Source: Branchiostoma floridae (Eukaryota; Chordata; Leptocardii; Amphioxiformes; Branchiostomatidae). Taken from it: a stretch of DNA of 64,000 bases. The notes under the pieces are model-generated. The model saw nothing but the letters and a program-made list of their open reading frames with translations, was not told the DNA's origin and did not search any database. The stretch covers positions 16,915,306 through 16,979,305 of the forward strand of contig NC_049997.1 of assembly GCF_000003815.2 (NCBI RefSeq), in the 5' to 3' direction. This document shows positions 1-10,237 of the stretch, one piece after another. The position numbers and the translations under genes were made by a program. Each line of letters begins with the position of its first letter. Position 1 is the first letter of the stretch.

Positions 1-1425
1 GAAGAGGCCTATACTCTCATTTTAGAAATTCAGTTTTAACCTTTGCCAAGAGGGTAGTGTTTATCTGTTGTTGTTTTTGGCTTGACTGCAAACTTAATCA
101 GTTATTGAGGCATGGCTGTGGTATTTACGTATTTGGCATGCATGTGGTAAGGTGTCGACATAACAAGAGCAGATTGAACTATGGACTTCAGTCGTCTCTC
201 TATACACAACCAGGATTGTATTGGGTGCTGGCAGGACGTCGGTACATTGGAAAAATGACGGCAGTTTTGGGTGCAAACGGCGAGCTCGAGATCGACGCGA
301 CATGGGCGAACCATGGCTCAGTCTCATGTTACATGGGGTCCCTAGGGTTTGTATGCTCTTCAGGCCCTGGTATTGGGGGGATACTTCGTCAGTCTCATTT
401 CCCTCCATGTTTCCCTGTATTTGTTTTCATTTTTTCGGTCAATTCCAGTAGGCACCCGTCAGAGATTTTTGGCGATGTTCTTATAGACTGTTCCGGCTAC
501 TTTCTTACCCTCTGTCTTACTTTTTTTTCCTTTGATGATGAGAGGCTAGCAAACCTTTCGATCTCAAAATGTACTTCACACTGTCTTTCCCGCACAGCAT
601 CTCCCCAAACCCCGTCCGGGCCCCTCTGCATCTAACTCACTGTGTTTTGCGTCCCGCCACAATATTTCTGGGTTGGGATGTAAAAGTGTCAAAAGACTCT
701 CGACTGACAACAGATATAAGCAAATAAATAAAATGGCTGATCACTCCCCTCACAGTCTACATACACCGTTTATTTGAAACTGTTTATATGAGGAACTCTA
801 GGTCACCAAATTCACAATCAGTAAATTTGAATTGTGTTTATGGACATTACTTACTTTGTTGACGTATTATTATGATAATAATCTTCTTGATTGTGGGCGC
901 GTAGAAACTATTTGATACTGACTGCTCACTTATTACTTTCTAACTTTATGGACTTCTTGATATGAAACATTTATAGACGTGTTTATTGCTTCTGTATTCT
1001 ACGTCTTACATACCACAATATTTCTGGGTTATGTTACAAGAACAAGTATCACAAAGTTATCCAGTTTAGTGCTGTTCACAAAGGATTCAAGAAATGTCCG
1101 GATTATATTTCAAATAGGTAAAAATAACAGAGACAAACATGTGTGATTGAAAACAAAGGAATACAACATCATCATTATCATTTGTCATCATCATGAATAT
1201 AACAGTCCATGGCTAAATACGGAGAAGATCTCAACACAAAAAAATCAAATCAATCTTATTACAAGTATGTCACGCTCATTTCTAAGCAATAATTACTTTT
1301 AGCCCACTGCTATGAATACACTCTGCTCTTGGTTATGTATGAAATGTGCCTCATGCTAAGAGAGCAAATGATAGAGTCGCTAAGGTGTTCCGACATTCGG
1401 CAGCCAGTTGTAGTGGTTTGGATGG
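1..1425. other. Intergenic DNA left of gene copy A, with a decayed upstream-block remnant
   Basis: I see no convincing exon here. Positions about 100-255 are a diverged copy of the interspersed upstream block (U-block) found elsewhere in the window: an element like ttggcatg..gtgtcgaca..aacaa is followed by a variant of the caggacg..cggt..ttgga segment. Positions 1330-1425 resemble the sequence lying 3' of copy C at about 10125-10235, so this is the 3' flank of copy A. The open frames across 57-635 have no splice or homology support. Confidence 0.5.
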
Positions 1426-1461
1426 CTACTCTGCAACCTCCAGACAGTCACCATCCTCGGA

Positions 1462-1792
1462 NNNNNNNNNNNNNNNNNNNNNNNNNNNNNNNNNNNNNNN
1501 NNNNNNNNNNNNNNNNNNNNNNNNNNNNNNNNNNNNNNNNNNNNNNNNNNNNNNNNNNNNNNNNNNNNNNNNNNNNNNNNNNNNNNNNNNNNNNNNNNNN
1601 NNNNNNNNNNNNNNNNNNNNNNNNNNNNNNNNNNNNNNNNNNNNNNNNNNNNNNNNNNNNNNNNNNNNNNNNNNNNNNNNNNNNNNNNNNNNNNNNNNNN
1701 NNNNNNNNNNNNNNNNNNNNNNNNNNNNNNNNNNNNNNNNNNNNNNNNNNNNNNNNNNNNNNNNNNNNNNNNNNNNNNNNNNNNNNNNNNNN
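1462..1792. other. Assembly gap (331 N) covering the 5' part of exon 5 of copy A
   Basis: Run of N. The last 12 codons of exon 5 lie directly left of it on the minus strand, and exon 4 lies to its right, so the exon 5 acceptor must be inside the gap or very close to it. Confidence 0.95.
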
Positions 1793-3299
1793 TGGTTGAA
1801 TATTATTTTACTTGTTGTTATATTGCATATTGACCAATAGTTTTTCCTCTGTGCAAATACATGACATAAAGCTGGAAAAAGTTGATAAAAGAGACTGTCA
1901 ATCAACGCTTGTACCTTCGGGGAGGTTTTCAGCCGGCTTTTCTGGGTTGGGAAACACGGAGATGACCTACTGCGGGTTGCCATGCCAGAGAAACATGACA
2001 TCCCGGGAATCTGGCCCACACGGCTTCATCAGGAACACTCGTGGGTCGCCAGTTGTCGTGATATGCTCGCGATTGCCTGGATATGGTTCCCAGTCTCCGT
2101 CCTGTGCGCGGAACGACAATCAAAGTTGAATTCGTATGAAAACGGTTCATGACAAAACACATTTGCCGTCACGTCTACTCTATATACAATAGCTGCCGTT
2201 TCTCATCACAAATGAACGCGACATGCAAGACTACGTGTATAAGTAAAAACATGTGATTGACTTGATCTGATATATTCATTCTTCCACATATTAAAATGAT
2301 ACCGATGTCAACATACAACATACAAATTATATTCAACGCTCACTAGGATCCGTCTTCTTTGGGGAATATGCAAATTCCCGCTTTGTAAAGTTTTGTAGGT
2401 GTGGAATCGGGAATATAGACTTAAAAAACATCAAAAGTGTCTGGAAGAAAATTATGAAAGAAATTTTCAAAATCCTCAGCTTAGTAAATTGAGGTGCTGA
2501 ATGAACGAAGAAATGGAACCAGTTACGGCACAAACAAACTTTTCGGGGGAAGTTCTAGGGGCTGCAGTGTAGTTTGAACGGACAAATAAATTTGATATGA
2601 AGGGCTGAAATGCGAAGAATGAAAGAAACGTCTGATATTTGTAAAGGGCCCATTTACCTGAATTTTTGTTTTTAATGAAGCTCCCCACAAAGCGTGCATT
2701 GATTTGCGGTCGACATGATTGATATGTATGATTTTTTTTCCCTTATGATTATCTATTTGTAGCTCACCCCCAGACGTATCTTTCTTGGATCTTTTTCGCA
2801 GGCGTAGACGAATTTCTTAGACATAAGAAACTCCAGTACAACGTAGGTGCCGTCTGCAGGTGGTAAAGTTGTGTAGGTGTACACGTTCACAAGCACTGGA
2901 TATATGAAAGAAAAACAAGAATGTAATAAGTTCAGTACTCGAATTGTACATGTGTGCAAAAGTAATCGGAATTTTCACAACTTTAATGATAATCGATCTG
3001 TTCCTTTGCTGTGGATCTAATATAAATGAACAAACTTCAGCAGCATTACTTCCCTTCCAGTCAGTTTATAGAAGATGAAAAGACATTTATTGGACATGTT
3101 GCTCAACTATATGATAAGCGCTGTAGAATACATATAGTTAGTATTTGCTACAGTAGTATTTGTTGCCTGGGGAGGGGGCAGCTATTTCAACGGAACAGAG
3201 AAGTTGTGAGCACCTTACCTTTGTCCTTGTTCCTCGGTGAAAGGTACCTAGTCCAAATCACCTCTCCGGTGTGTCTTCCATACTTCCCTTTCTTCCCAA

Positions 3300-3821
3300 N
3301 NNNNNNNNNNNNNNNNNNNNNNNNNNNNNNNNNNNNNNNNNNNNNNNNNNNNNNNNNNNNNNNNNNNNNNNNNNNNNNNNNNNNNNNNNNNNNNNNNNNN
3401 NNNNNNNNNNNNNNNNNNNNNNNNNNNNNNNNNNNNNNNNNNNNNNNNNNNNNNNNNNNNNNNNNNNNNNNNNNNNNNNNNNNNNNNNNNNNNNNNNNNN
3501 NNNNNNNNNNNNNNNNNNNNNNNNNNNNNNNNNNNNNNNNNNNNNNNNNNNNNNNNNNNNNNNNNNNNNNNNNNNNNNNNNNNNNNNNNNNNNNNNNNNN
3601 NNNNNNNNNNNNNNNNNNNNNNNNNNNNNNNNNNNNNNNNNNNNNNNNNNNNNNNNNNNNNNNNNNNNNNNNNNNNNNNNNNNNNNNNNNNNNNNNNNNN
3701 NNNNNNNNNNNNNNNNNNNNNNNNNNNNNNNNNNNNNNNNNNNNNNNNNNNNNNNNNNNNNNNNNNNNNNNNNNNNNNNNNNNNNNNNNNNNNNNNNNNN
3801 NNNNNNNNNNNNNNNNNNNNN
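3300..3821. other. Assembly gap (522 N) covering intron 1 and the 5' part of exon 2 of copy A
   Basis: Run of N. Exon 1 ends 21 bp to its right and the 3' half of exon 2 starts at its left edge. In other copies this interval holds a CA/TG-rich simple repeat, a likely cause of the gap. Confidence 0.95.
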
Positions 3822-3997
3822 TAAATCAAAAGTTCGTCTACCTTTTCATCCTCTTCTGCCATGTTGACGCCGTGAAAATAATGCTGTGCTGCCCACTTGA
3901 TTGGAAGAATCAGTTCTTACTTATAATAAATATTGCTCGTTCTCTTTAGCTGTGACCACAGCTAGGCACCCAAATGTGGGACCAAGACTCTCCACCC

Positions 3998-4022
3998 CTT
4001 TATATACCATCCTCTTTATATA
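3998..4022 (-). promoter_or_regulatory. Doubled TATA box of copy A
   Basis: Two TATATAAAG boxes on the minus strand (4006-3998 and 4022-4014), 136-160 bp upstream of the copy A ATG. The distal one sits in the family-wide core TTTTTAGACCTGGTATATAAAG. A TGACGT element follows upstream at about 4053-4058. The doubling is shared with copy C. Confidence 0.75.
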
Positions 4023-4702
4023 CCAGGTCTAAAAATAGAAACAGGTAAGACATGACGTGTTACAGGGAAGCAAGTAGAAAATTTGCATACGTTAAATCAG
4101 TGAATGTGAGATTAAAATGATAAAACTGTTACTGGCTGTGTTGAAGGTATAAGAAAGGTTACCATTATTACACAAAGAACCGTTACCAAGACCATCCATG
4201 TTAGACCAAATACAAAAGAACCAGGTGTTAACTATTGGTTTACAGGCTCCACAAAGCTGAGGTGGTTGAAGTCTAAGTGCGTTGCACTAGACCTTCGACG
4301 TTATATACCTTGTCAAAAATGAATGTAACAGGAAATTTCAAGGAATCATTAGGAATATTTGGCAGAAATCATGTCATATCCCAACCCATTATCTTGGTAA
4401 TGACCTCTGCACACTTTCAAAACTGAACGCAGAAGTCGAGTGAGATTTACTTGTGGCGACGACACTATGGTGACCTGGTCATCCTTTCGCGCCATGAGCA
4501 CATTTGCATCGGGTACTTTACAGTCCTTATTTCACAATGTACATGACACAAGCCACGATTGTTCTTCCTCGTAATCTCAGACCATCTACCAGACAGTCTA
4601 TGTTTGGTTTTGGACGGTGTGAAGGAATTCCTTCCTCATACTTTTTCAGCGTGCCAATAATTTCTGCATGCACAGGGCAGATAGTTTGGTGATAACAGAA
4701 CA

Positions 4703-5656
4703 NNNNNNNNNNNNNNNNNNNNNNNNNNNNNNNNNNNNNNNNNNNNNNNNNNNNNNNNNNNNNNNNNNNNNNNNNNNNNNNNNNNNNNNNNNNNNNNNNN
4801 NNNNNNNNNNNNNNNNNNNNNNNNNNNNNNNNNNNNNNNNNNNNNNNNNNNNNNNNNNNNNNNNNNNNNNNNNNNNNNNNNNNNNNNNNNNNNNNNNNNN
4901 NNNNNNNNNNNNNNNNNNNNNNNNNNNNNNNNNNNNNNNNNNNNNNNNNNNNNNNNNNNNNNNNNNNNNNNNNNNNNNNNNNNNNNNNNNNNNNNNNNNN
5001 NNNNNNNNNNNNNNNNNNNNNNNNNNNNNNNNNNNNNNNNNNNNNNNNNNNNNNNNNNNNNNNNNNNNNNNNNNNNNNNNNNNNNNNNNNNNNNNNNNNN
5101 NNNNNNNNNNNNNNNNNNNNNNNNNNNNNNNNNNNNNNNNNNNNNNNNNNNNNNNNNNNNNNNNNNNNNNNNNNNNNNNNNNNNNNNNNNNNNNNNNNNN
5201 NNNNNNNNNNNNNNNNNNNNNNNNNNNNNNNNNNNNNNNNNNNNNNNNNNNNNNNNNNNNNNNNNNNNNNNNNNNNNNNNNNNNNNNNNNNNNNNNNNNN
5301 NNNNNNNNNNNNNNNNNNNNNNNNNNNNNNNNNNNNNNNNNNNNNNNNNNNNNNNNNNNNNNNNNNNNNNNNNNNNNNNNNNNNNNNNNNNNNNNNNNNN
5401 NNNNNNNNNNNNNNNNNNNNNNNNNNNNNNNNNNNNNNNNNNNNNNNNNNNNNNNNNNNNNNNNNNNNNNNNNNNNNNNNNNNNNNNNNNNNNNNNNNNN
5501 NNNNNNNNNNNNNNNNNNNNNNNNNNNNNNNNNNNNNNNNNNNNNNNNNNNNNNNNNNNNNNNNNNNNNNNNNNNNNNNNNNNNNNNNNNNNNNNNNNNN
5601 NNNNNNNNNNNNNNNNNNNNNNNNNNNNNNNNNNNNNNNNNNNNNNNNNNNNNNNN
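4703..5656. other. Assembly gap (954 N)
   Basis: Run of N inside the upstream block between copies A and B. By comparison with the uninterrupted block at 8440-9560, the missing sequence is probably the middle of that block. Confidence 0.95.
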
Positions 5657-6060
5657 AGCATCCGAACTTGGGTCAAATCCTTTTATTTCCACACCTCCCT
5701 CCTTTGTCTCTCGATCGAAATTAATATCTCTCTCTATTAACCCTTTGGTAGACTAGTCTAACGTACTAGATTATAAAGAAAACACTTCAACACACAACAA
5801 CCAGTTCAAATTCCAGAGGCATTCTATTATAGAGGCATGCAATATGACTGGATTGACCACGTAAACATAATCATCTATAATAACACTAAAACCGACCAAT
5901 ACAATCCTTAACTACCACTGAGACAAAAGTCATAGTACATAGATACAGTCACAGCTCATCTACAACAATGTCAACGAGATATTTACTGACAAAAAGTTTG
6001 CAACTTTATATTGGCAGAGATCTGTTTTCGCTGGTATTGACGTTAATGAGCTTGCTCTTC

Positions 6061-6073
6061 AGCGCCTCCTAGC
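6061..6073 (-). promoter_or_regulatory. CTCF-like motif just 3' of copy B
   Basis: The minus strand reads GCTAGGAGGCGCT 12 bp after the stop codon of copy B. The same word lies after copy C (10226-10214) and, in the opposite orientation, in four U-block copies. Resemblance to the CTCF consensus core is from memory; binding is inference. Confidence 0.3.
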
Positions 6074-6084
6074 GGTTTGGATGA

Positions 6085-8080
6085 TTACGGCACAACCTCC
6101 AGAGAATCGCCATCGTCCGAACATCGGAGTTTGGGGGGAACAAGTCGAAACAGCTGAGCCTCCACTCCGCCTGGACCATCTCCTGTGGAAATAGTTAAAG
6201 TTAACTTTAACCTTAGCCGGGGTAACAGATCGTTCCGCCACAATGTCAGTTCGCCACAGTCGTTTCGCCAGGGGGCATGTCGTTTCGCCAGAGGGTATGT
6301 CGTTTCGCCAGAGGGCATGTGATTTCGCGACAAGGTATAAGTCATTTCGCCACAAAGCACAGGTCACTTCGCCACATGTGAATGTTATTTATCCATAGCC
6401 ATATAGCAGTAGAAGTCCTACTATCACTTACGTAACTATGTATGTCCCAAAATGAAATCATGACATTTCCCTAAGTATCAATATGTCACAATAACCTGAT
6501 ATCCAGCCTACCGCGCCTGCCGTGCCATGGGATTGGACAAGCTCTCTAGATCTATGTCGCCGGCGGGGAAACATTTCGAACCCAATATGAGTTTTGCGCG
6601 TGAAACTGCCACCACGTATAACTCCTACCGGACGCAAAACACTATCCCGGCGGCATAGGTATCGTTTGAAATGTATTGCATATTCTATTTTTCTGCAAAG
6701 GTGATTTTTATGACATTTTACTATTCATTATCTATAGAGAGTCAACTCTATCTCAATACATACCCTCTGCCATGAGTTCAGCGGACCTTTGTGGGATCTG
6801 AAACACGGTGATGACGCGACTAGGCGAGCCGTGCCAATCGAACATGACGTCACCAGTCGGACCGCCGAAGGGTTTCATTAGGAACACTCGCGGATCGGCA
6901 GTCGTCGTGATGTCTTCGGGATTTTCCGGATCAAAACCTCCTTCCTGTAAGACGTATAACACATTTTTATTCTGTTTTCTCGCAGCTGGCTGAAGATCAA
7001 TCGAAACACCGATATGTTTATGAAAAACCAGGCAGTTCTATAATACCTTCGCCAAAATGAGAAGGTCATATTTTCGGTAGCGTTTGTCGATGTTTGTTAT
7101 GTGGGTAGGTCTGGATAAGACCTTGAAATGATTTTTGGGCCCCCTAGCTGCTTGTTGCGGTACTAGTTTGTGGGAATTTCATACTTGCGGGATTTGAAAG
7201 TTACGTCAACATCATTGAATATGAATTATGCAAACGATGGCATTATTTGCATAATTGGTAGAAAATAGTACCATAGCCTTCTTTTTCAAGATAAGACTGT
7301 CAACTTCTGTTATTTGAATGATGAAGTAATATNNNNNNNNNNNNNNNNNNNNNNNNNNNNNNNNNNNNNNNNNNNNNNNNNNNNNNNNNNNNNNNNNNNN
7401 NNNNNNNNNNNNNNNNNNNNNNNNNNNNNNNNCAACCCAGTTGTCCTGTTGGTCTCCCATTTCTCCCTACTTTCTCAATGAGGAATCCGTTGCACGACGG
7501 GTTCCATATCATGGTAGGTGGATGGACAGTGTCGAACTGAATCGGCTGGGAGAAAATGGTTAATCCTCCGGACTTAAACAATGTACCGAATATTGTATGT
7601 TTGTACAGTGAGGTACATGTACAGGAAGTGTCGTTATACCCTCCTCACATGTAGCGAAAATCGATCGGACGACCAGTCTGCGAGCTCTAAATTACGAGGA
7701 AGCATGACCCTGCTGCCGACGAAGAAATGGCAGAGTCCCCCCTTCCCGTCAGGGTCATGCCTCCTCGTAATTTAGAGCTCACAGACTTGTCGTCCGATCG
7801 ATTTTCGCTACATGTGAGGGGAGTATTATACGCACTGACAATGCTACCTAAACAATTAGGGTCTAAATGCTCACCATTAAAGAAATAAATCTGATCTATA
7901 AAGAAGCATTCTACGTGACTTGCCTCTTTCACACCTACTGCCCCCCCCCTCCCAAACACACACACGCATGCACTCATGCACACAGACAAGAAGACAGACA
8001 CAGTCCCTCACACAATCAGCGAACAAGTCAAGCCAAACTACTAGTAATCTTACCTTTGCCCCTGCACCATTGTCCGCCAT
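6085..8080 (-). CDS. Gene copy B: IL-1-like beta-trefoil family member, exon 3 lost in a gap
   Basis: Exons on the minus strand: exon 1 8080-8054 (MADNGAGAK, donor GTAAGA); exon 2 from 7545 to the gap edge at 7433 (PIQFDTVHPPTMIWNPSC..., ending RPTGQLG); exon 3 not visible, presumably in the gap at 7333-7432; exon 4 6944-6764; exon 5 6182-6085 (GVEAQLFRLVPPKLRC..., stop TAA). Visible exons keep the family phases. Exon 4 contains FDWHGSPSRVITV, which matches the spacing of the interleukin-1 signature (F, then P six residues on, then V-I-T at +9 to +11) better than any other copy. No signal peptide is seen. The copy looks intact apart from the gap. Intron 1 holds a MITE and a CA tract; intron 4 holds a minisatellite. 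The family assignment is inference by eye. Confidence 0.75.
6224..6377. repeat. Minisatellite, about 20-bp unit, in intron 4 of copy B
   Basis: Variants of gtcgtttcgccagagggcat repeat head to tail roughly seven times (cagggggcatgtc, cagagggtatgtc, cagagggcatgtg and so on), becoming more diverged toward the right end. The tract lies 42 bp from the exon 5 acceptor. Confidence 0.8.
7333..7432. other. Assembly gap (100 N) within copy B
   Basis: Exactly 100 N, a common placeholder for a gap of unknown size. It cuts exon 2, and exon 3 is found on neither side, so the true gap must be longer than 100 bp. Confidence 0.9.
7634..7829. mobile_element. 196-bp palindromic MITE in intron 1 of copy B
   Basis: Left arm 7634-7711 and right arm 7751-7829 are near-perfect inverted repeats, sharing for example catgtagcgaaaatcgatcg at left and its complement at right. 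A loop of about 40 bp separates them. There is no coding capacity. The size and structure are those of a short non-autonomous DNA transposon or foldback element. Confidence 0.75.
7956..8005. repeat. CA-rich tract at the start of intron 1, copy B
   Basis: cacacacgcatgcact..cacacagacaagaagacagacacag. On the gene's coding strand this is a TG/TC tract starting about 50 bp after the exon 1 donor, the same position as in copies C, E, F, G and I. Confidence 0.7.
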
Positions 8081-8182
8081 GTTTACGTCGCTGAGGTTGT
8101 GCTGAAGAATTTTTCTTTCTCGTCAGCTCAGACCAAAACTTGGCACAGGTCAACAATGACATATACCTTCATGTATTGCTTC

Positions 8183-8191
8183 CTTTATATA
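8183..8191 (-). promoter_or_regulatory. TATA box of copy B
   Basis: TATATAAAG on the minus strand, 103 bp upstream of the ATG, in the family core TTTTTAGACCAGGTATATAAAG. A TGACGT element lies just upstream at about 8221-8226. The transcription start is expected about 30 bp downstream of the box. Confidence 0.75.
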
Positions 8192-8439
8192 CCTGGTCTA
8201 AAAACAGGAACAGGCGGAAATGACGTGAGTTAGATACACATTGCTTCCGTCTACAGACCATAACTTAGCTGAAACAACAGGAAATGACGTATTTCAGAGT
8301 GAAGTAAGAGGACAATTTGCATGCTAGGTTCTCCGAAGGGGAACCGTCCCATGACCCCCGGCAGTTCATGTCAATTGACTAGGATATGGCTGTTGGCGTT
8401 GGGTTACCCAGCTACAGTTTGCAGAAATTTGGTATGAAG

Positions 8440-9560
8440 GTGTTAACGTTACCTCAGTTGTAGCAACAGAAAACGCAAAAACGTTCTTGGCCTCACCCAG
8501 AGACGATATGGCCATATTTCTAGTTCAGGTTAAGTTTTCGGTAGCGTTTGTGTTTGTGGCTTAACAGAAATGAGGTGTGGCTGTGACACTTGGCTGTGAC
8601 ACAAAACAAGGGACCTTTGATTGTTGGCTTCGAGTGGCTTTGTATGGTACAGCATGGGGTGTGCCGGGGTCATGTCAGGACGCCGGTGTGTTGGACGAAC
8701 GCCAGCAGGAAGACACTAACGACTGGAAATCCGCACGGTAGCATTCTATTATTGCTTAGTCGTATTCCAGATCATGTTGATGATTATGAAACAGCAAGAA
8801 GTTCATAATTATTTAGGACAATTTTGCCTATGACGAAAATTAATTTAATTCCTTGAGTATGGATATCAGACATATTTTCACTAAAATATGCCTCAAGCTT
8901 GAGTTACTCCGTTGTACTTTCTGCACTTTTGCGTTGCCTCCATGTAACTAAAAAAAAAGATGAAATAAAATTTCGATGTTTAGGTTTACTTCAAGCTAGA
9001 TTTTTATATTTTGGACTGTTACCAATGTACCCCTCAAAGTGAGAGCTTAAGTATACTGTACATGTTGAGAAACGTGCAGTGATACATCCCATAGCTAGGA
9101 GGCGCTATTGTACTGTTTCTGTTTGGTGCATTATAAGCACACATCTGTAGCAAGAAATGCTGTACAGTTATTGCTAGTAGCTATTATATGAGCCAAAAAT
9201 TGTATCAACAATTATTACTCTCTTCTTCTTACAGCTTTCAACCCTAGCTTTGACCGAAGATTTGGTGTAGGGAATGTTCCAAACCTCCGAATGTATGTGC
9301 TTATGCGATGAGGGTTAACTATGAAAAAAGACACGTCAACAATGTGAAGGTTCTAATAATCACAGAAGCATCCGATCTTGGGTCAATTCCTTTTATTTTC
9401 ACATGTCCATTCTGTCTTCTCCTCTGTCCTCTGATGCAATTGATATTTCTCCTTTGACCCTTTTATATGCTATTCTATTGTACTTGTGAATTAGGGATAC
9501 ACTTCAACACACGACAAGCAGATCAACTTAGCAAACAATACCAGAGTCATGCAATATCGG
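8440..9560 (+). repeat. U-block, most complete uninterrupted copy
   Basis: Non-coding duplicated block found upstream of, or in place of, the genes. Landmarks in order: gttttcggtagcgtttgtg (8536), a ctttgattgttggcttc segment (8607), caggacgccggtgtgttgga (8676), a CTCF-like gctaggaggcgcta (9094-9107), and an end segment with cttgggtcaattccttttat and cacttcaacacacgacaa. Other copies: 33230-34480, 34990-35625, 43205-45640, 54260-55660, and inverted at 23850-24360 and 60120-60640. It may be part of a segmental duplication unit or an old transposon; I cannot tell which. Confidence 0.65.
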
Positions 9561-10237
9561 GAAACATGACTGGATTGTTCACGTAAGCAAAACCCTCTAT
9601 ACTACCACTGGAACCGATTAATACAATCCTGAACTGCCACTGAGGCTTAAGTCATAGTAAGTAGATTTTAGATACAGTCACGGCTCATCTACAGCAATGT
9701 TAACAAAATATGTAAGGATCAAACTGGCATAGAGTTATTTCAAACAACTCCAGACTCTCAGGAATCCCTAATCAAACGCCATAAGCAAACACAGCAAACA
9801 GCCGCCTGTTACTATTATTGTTATGTCTCGCTATAATATTTCTGGGTTGTGATATACAATTGTCAGGAATAAAAATATCAGAAAGAGAGGAGCTTGATTT
9901 GTTACTTTTTACATTCTTCTGTCGTGTCTCTGAAGTATCGAAATTCGTCCATGCCGTTTGGAAACGATTATAGAAATGCTAGTGACCTGAATTAATTAGG
10001 CCATCTTTTCTTGCATTCTTCATATACGAAAGTATGTCAGAACATTAGAAATTTGTAATAATGAACAAGATGTGCATTGGACTTATAAATAAAAATTTGT
10101 ATCCCTTGTATGTGTCAAATTATCACGATATCATGCCTCATCTTAAGAGAGCGACGCCGACTTTATCTTGGCAGAGAGCTGTTTTCCCTGGTCTTGGCGT
10201 TGATCAGCTTTTCAGCGCCTCCTAGCGGTTTGGATGG
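9560..10237. other. Spacer between the U-block and the 3' end of copy C
   Basis: No exon is seen. Words such as tatttctgggttgtgata (9837) and cgtttggaaacgatta (about 9955) recur near 657, 1017 and 36295, so this is the duplicated 3' flank of the gene unit. A CTCF-like motif lies at 10226-10214 on the minus strand, 12 bp after the stop of copy C. Confidence 0.5.

Larger units (their letters stand above)
1426..3862 (-). pseudogene. Gene copy A: IL-1-like beta-trefoil family member with an in-frame stop, partly hidden by gaps
   Basis: Exons on the minus strand: exon 1 3862-3842 (MAEEDEK, donor GTAGAC); exon 2 from inside the gap to 3219 (last residues ...TRYLSPRNKDK, donor GTAAGG); exon 3 2895-2768 (VLVNVYTYTT...ADGTYVVLEF); exon 4 2101-1915 (DPRVFLMK core, then FLWHGNPQ); exon 5 from the gap to 1426 (ends SEDGDCLEVAE, stop TAG). 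Phases 0,1,0,1 fit the other copies. In exon 4 the codon before VISVFPNPEKP is TAG (1969-1967), in frame, where copies B and C have arginine. This removes the last strand and the C-terminal tail. Everything else, splice sites included, is well kept, so the lesion looks recent, or is an allele or assembly error. The function would be that of the family (see copy C). Confidence 0.7.
4060..6084. repeat. Upstream block of copy A, interrupted by a gap, then 3' flank of copy B
   Basis: Positions 4500-4702 carry the start of the U-block (cacaagccacgattgttcttcc, then ggacggtgtgaaggaatt) that recurs at 13608 and 54410. Positions 4703-5656 are N. Positions 5657-5830 carry the block's far end (cttgggtcaa.tcctttta, then cttcaacacacaac). 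No exon is seen in the readable parts; the 954-bp gap cannot be judged. Confidence 0.6.

Noticed and set aside
57-635. 192-aa and overlapping open frames at the left edge
   Set aside because: Part of the frame is a decayed U-block copy; there are no domain motifs and no matching splice structure.
1329-2019. Frames running through N runs here and at 3026-3949, 4636-5756 and 7212-7581
   Set aside because: Most of each frame is undefined sequence; only the short exon pieces next to the gaps are supported.
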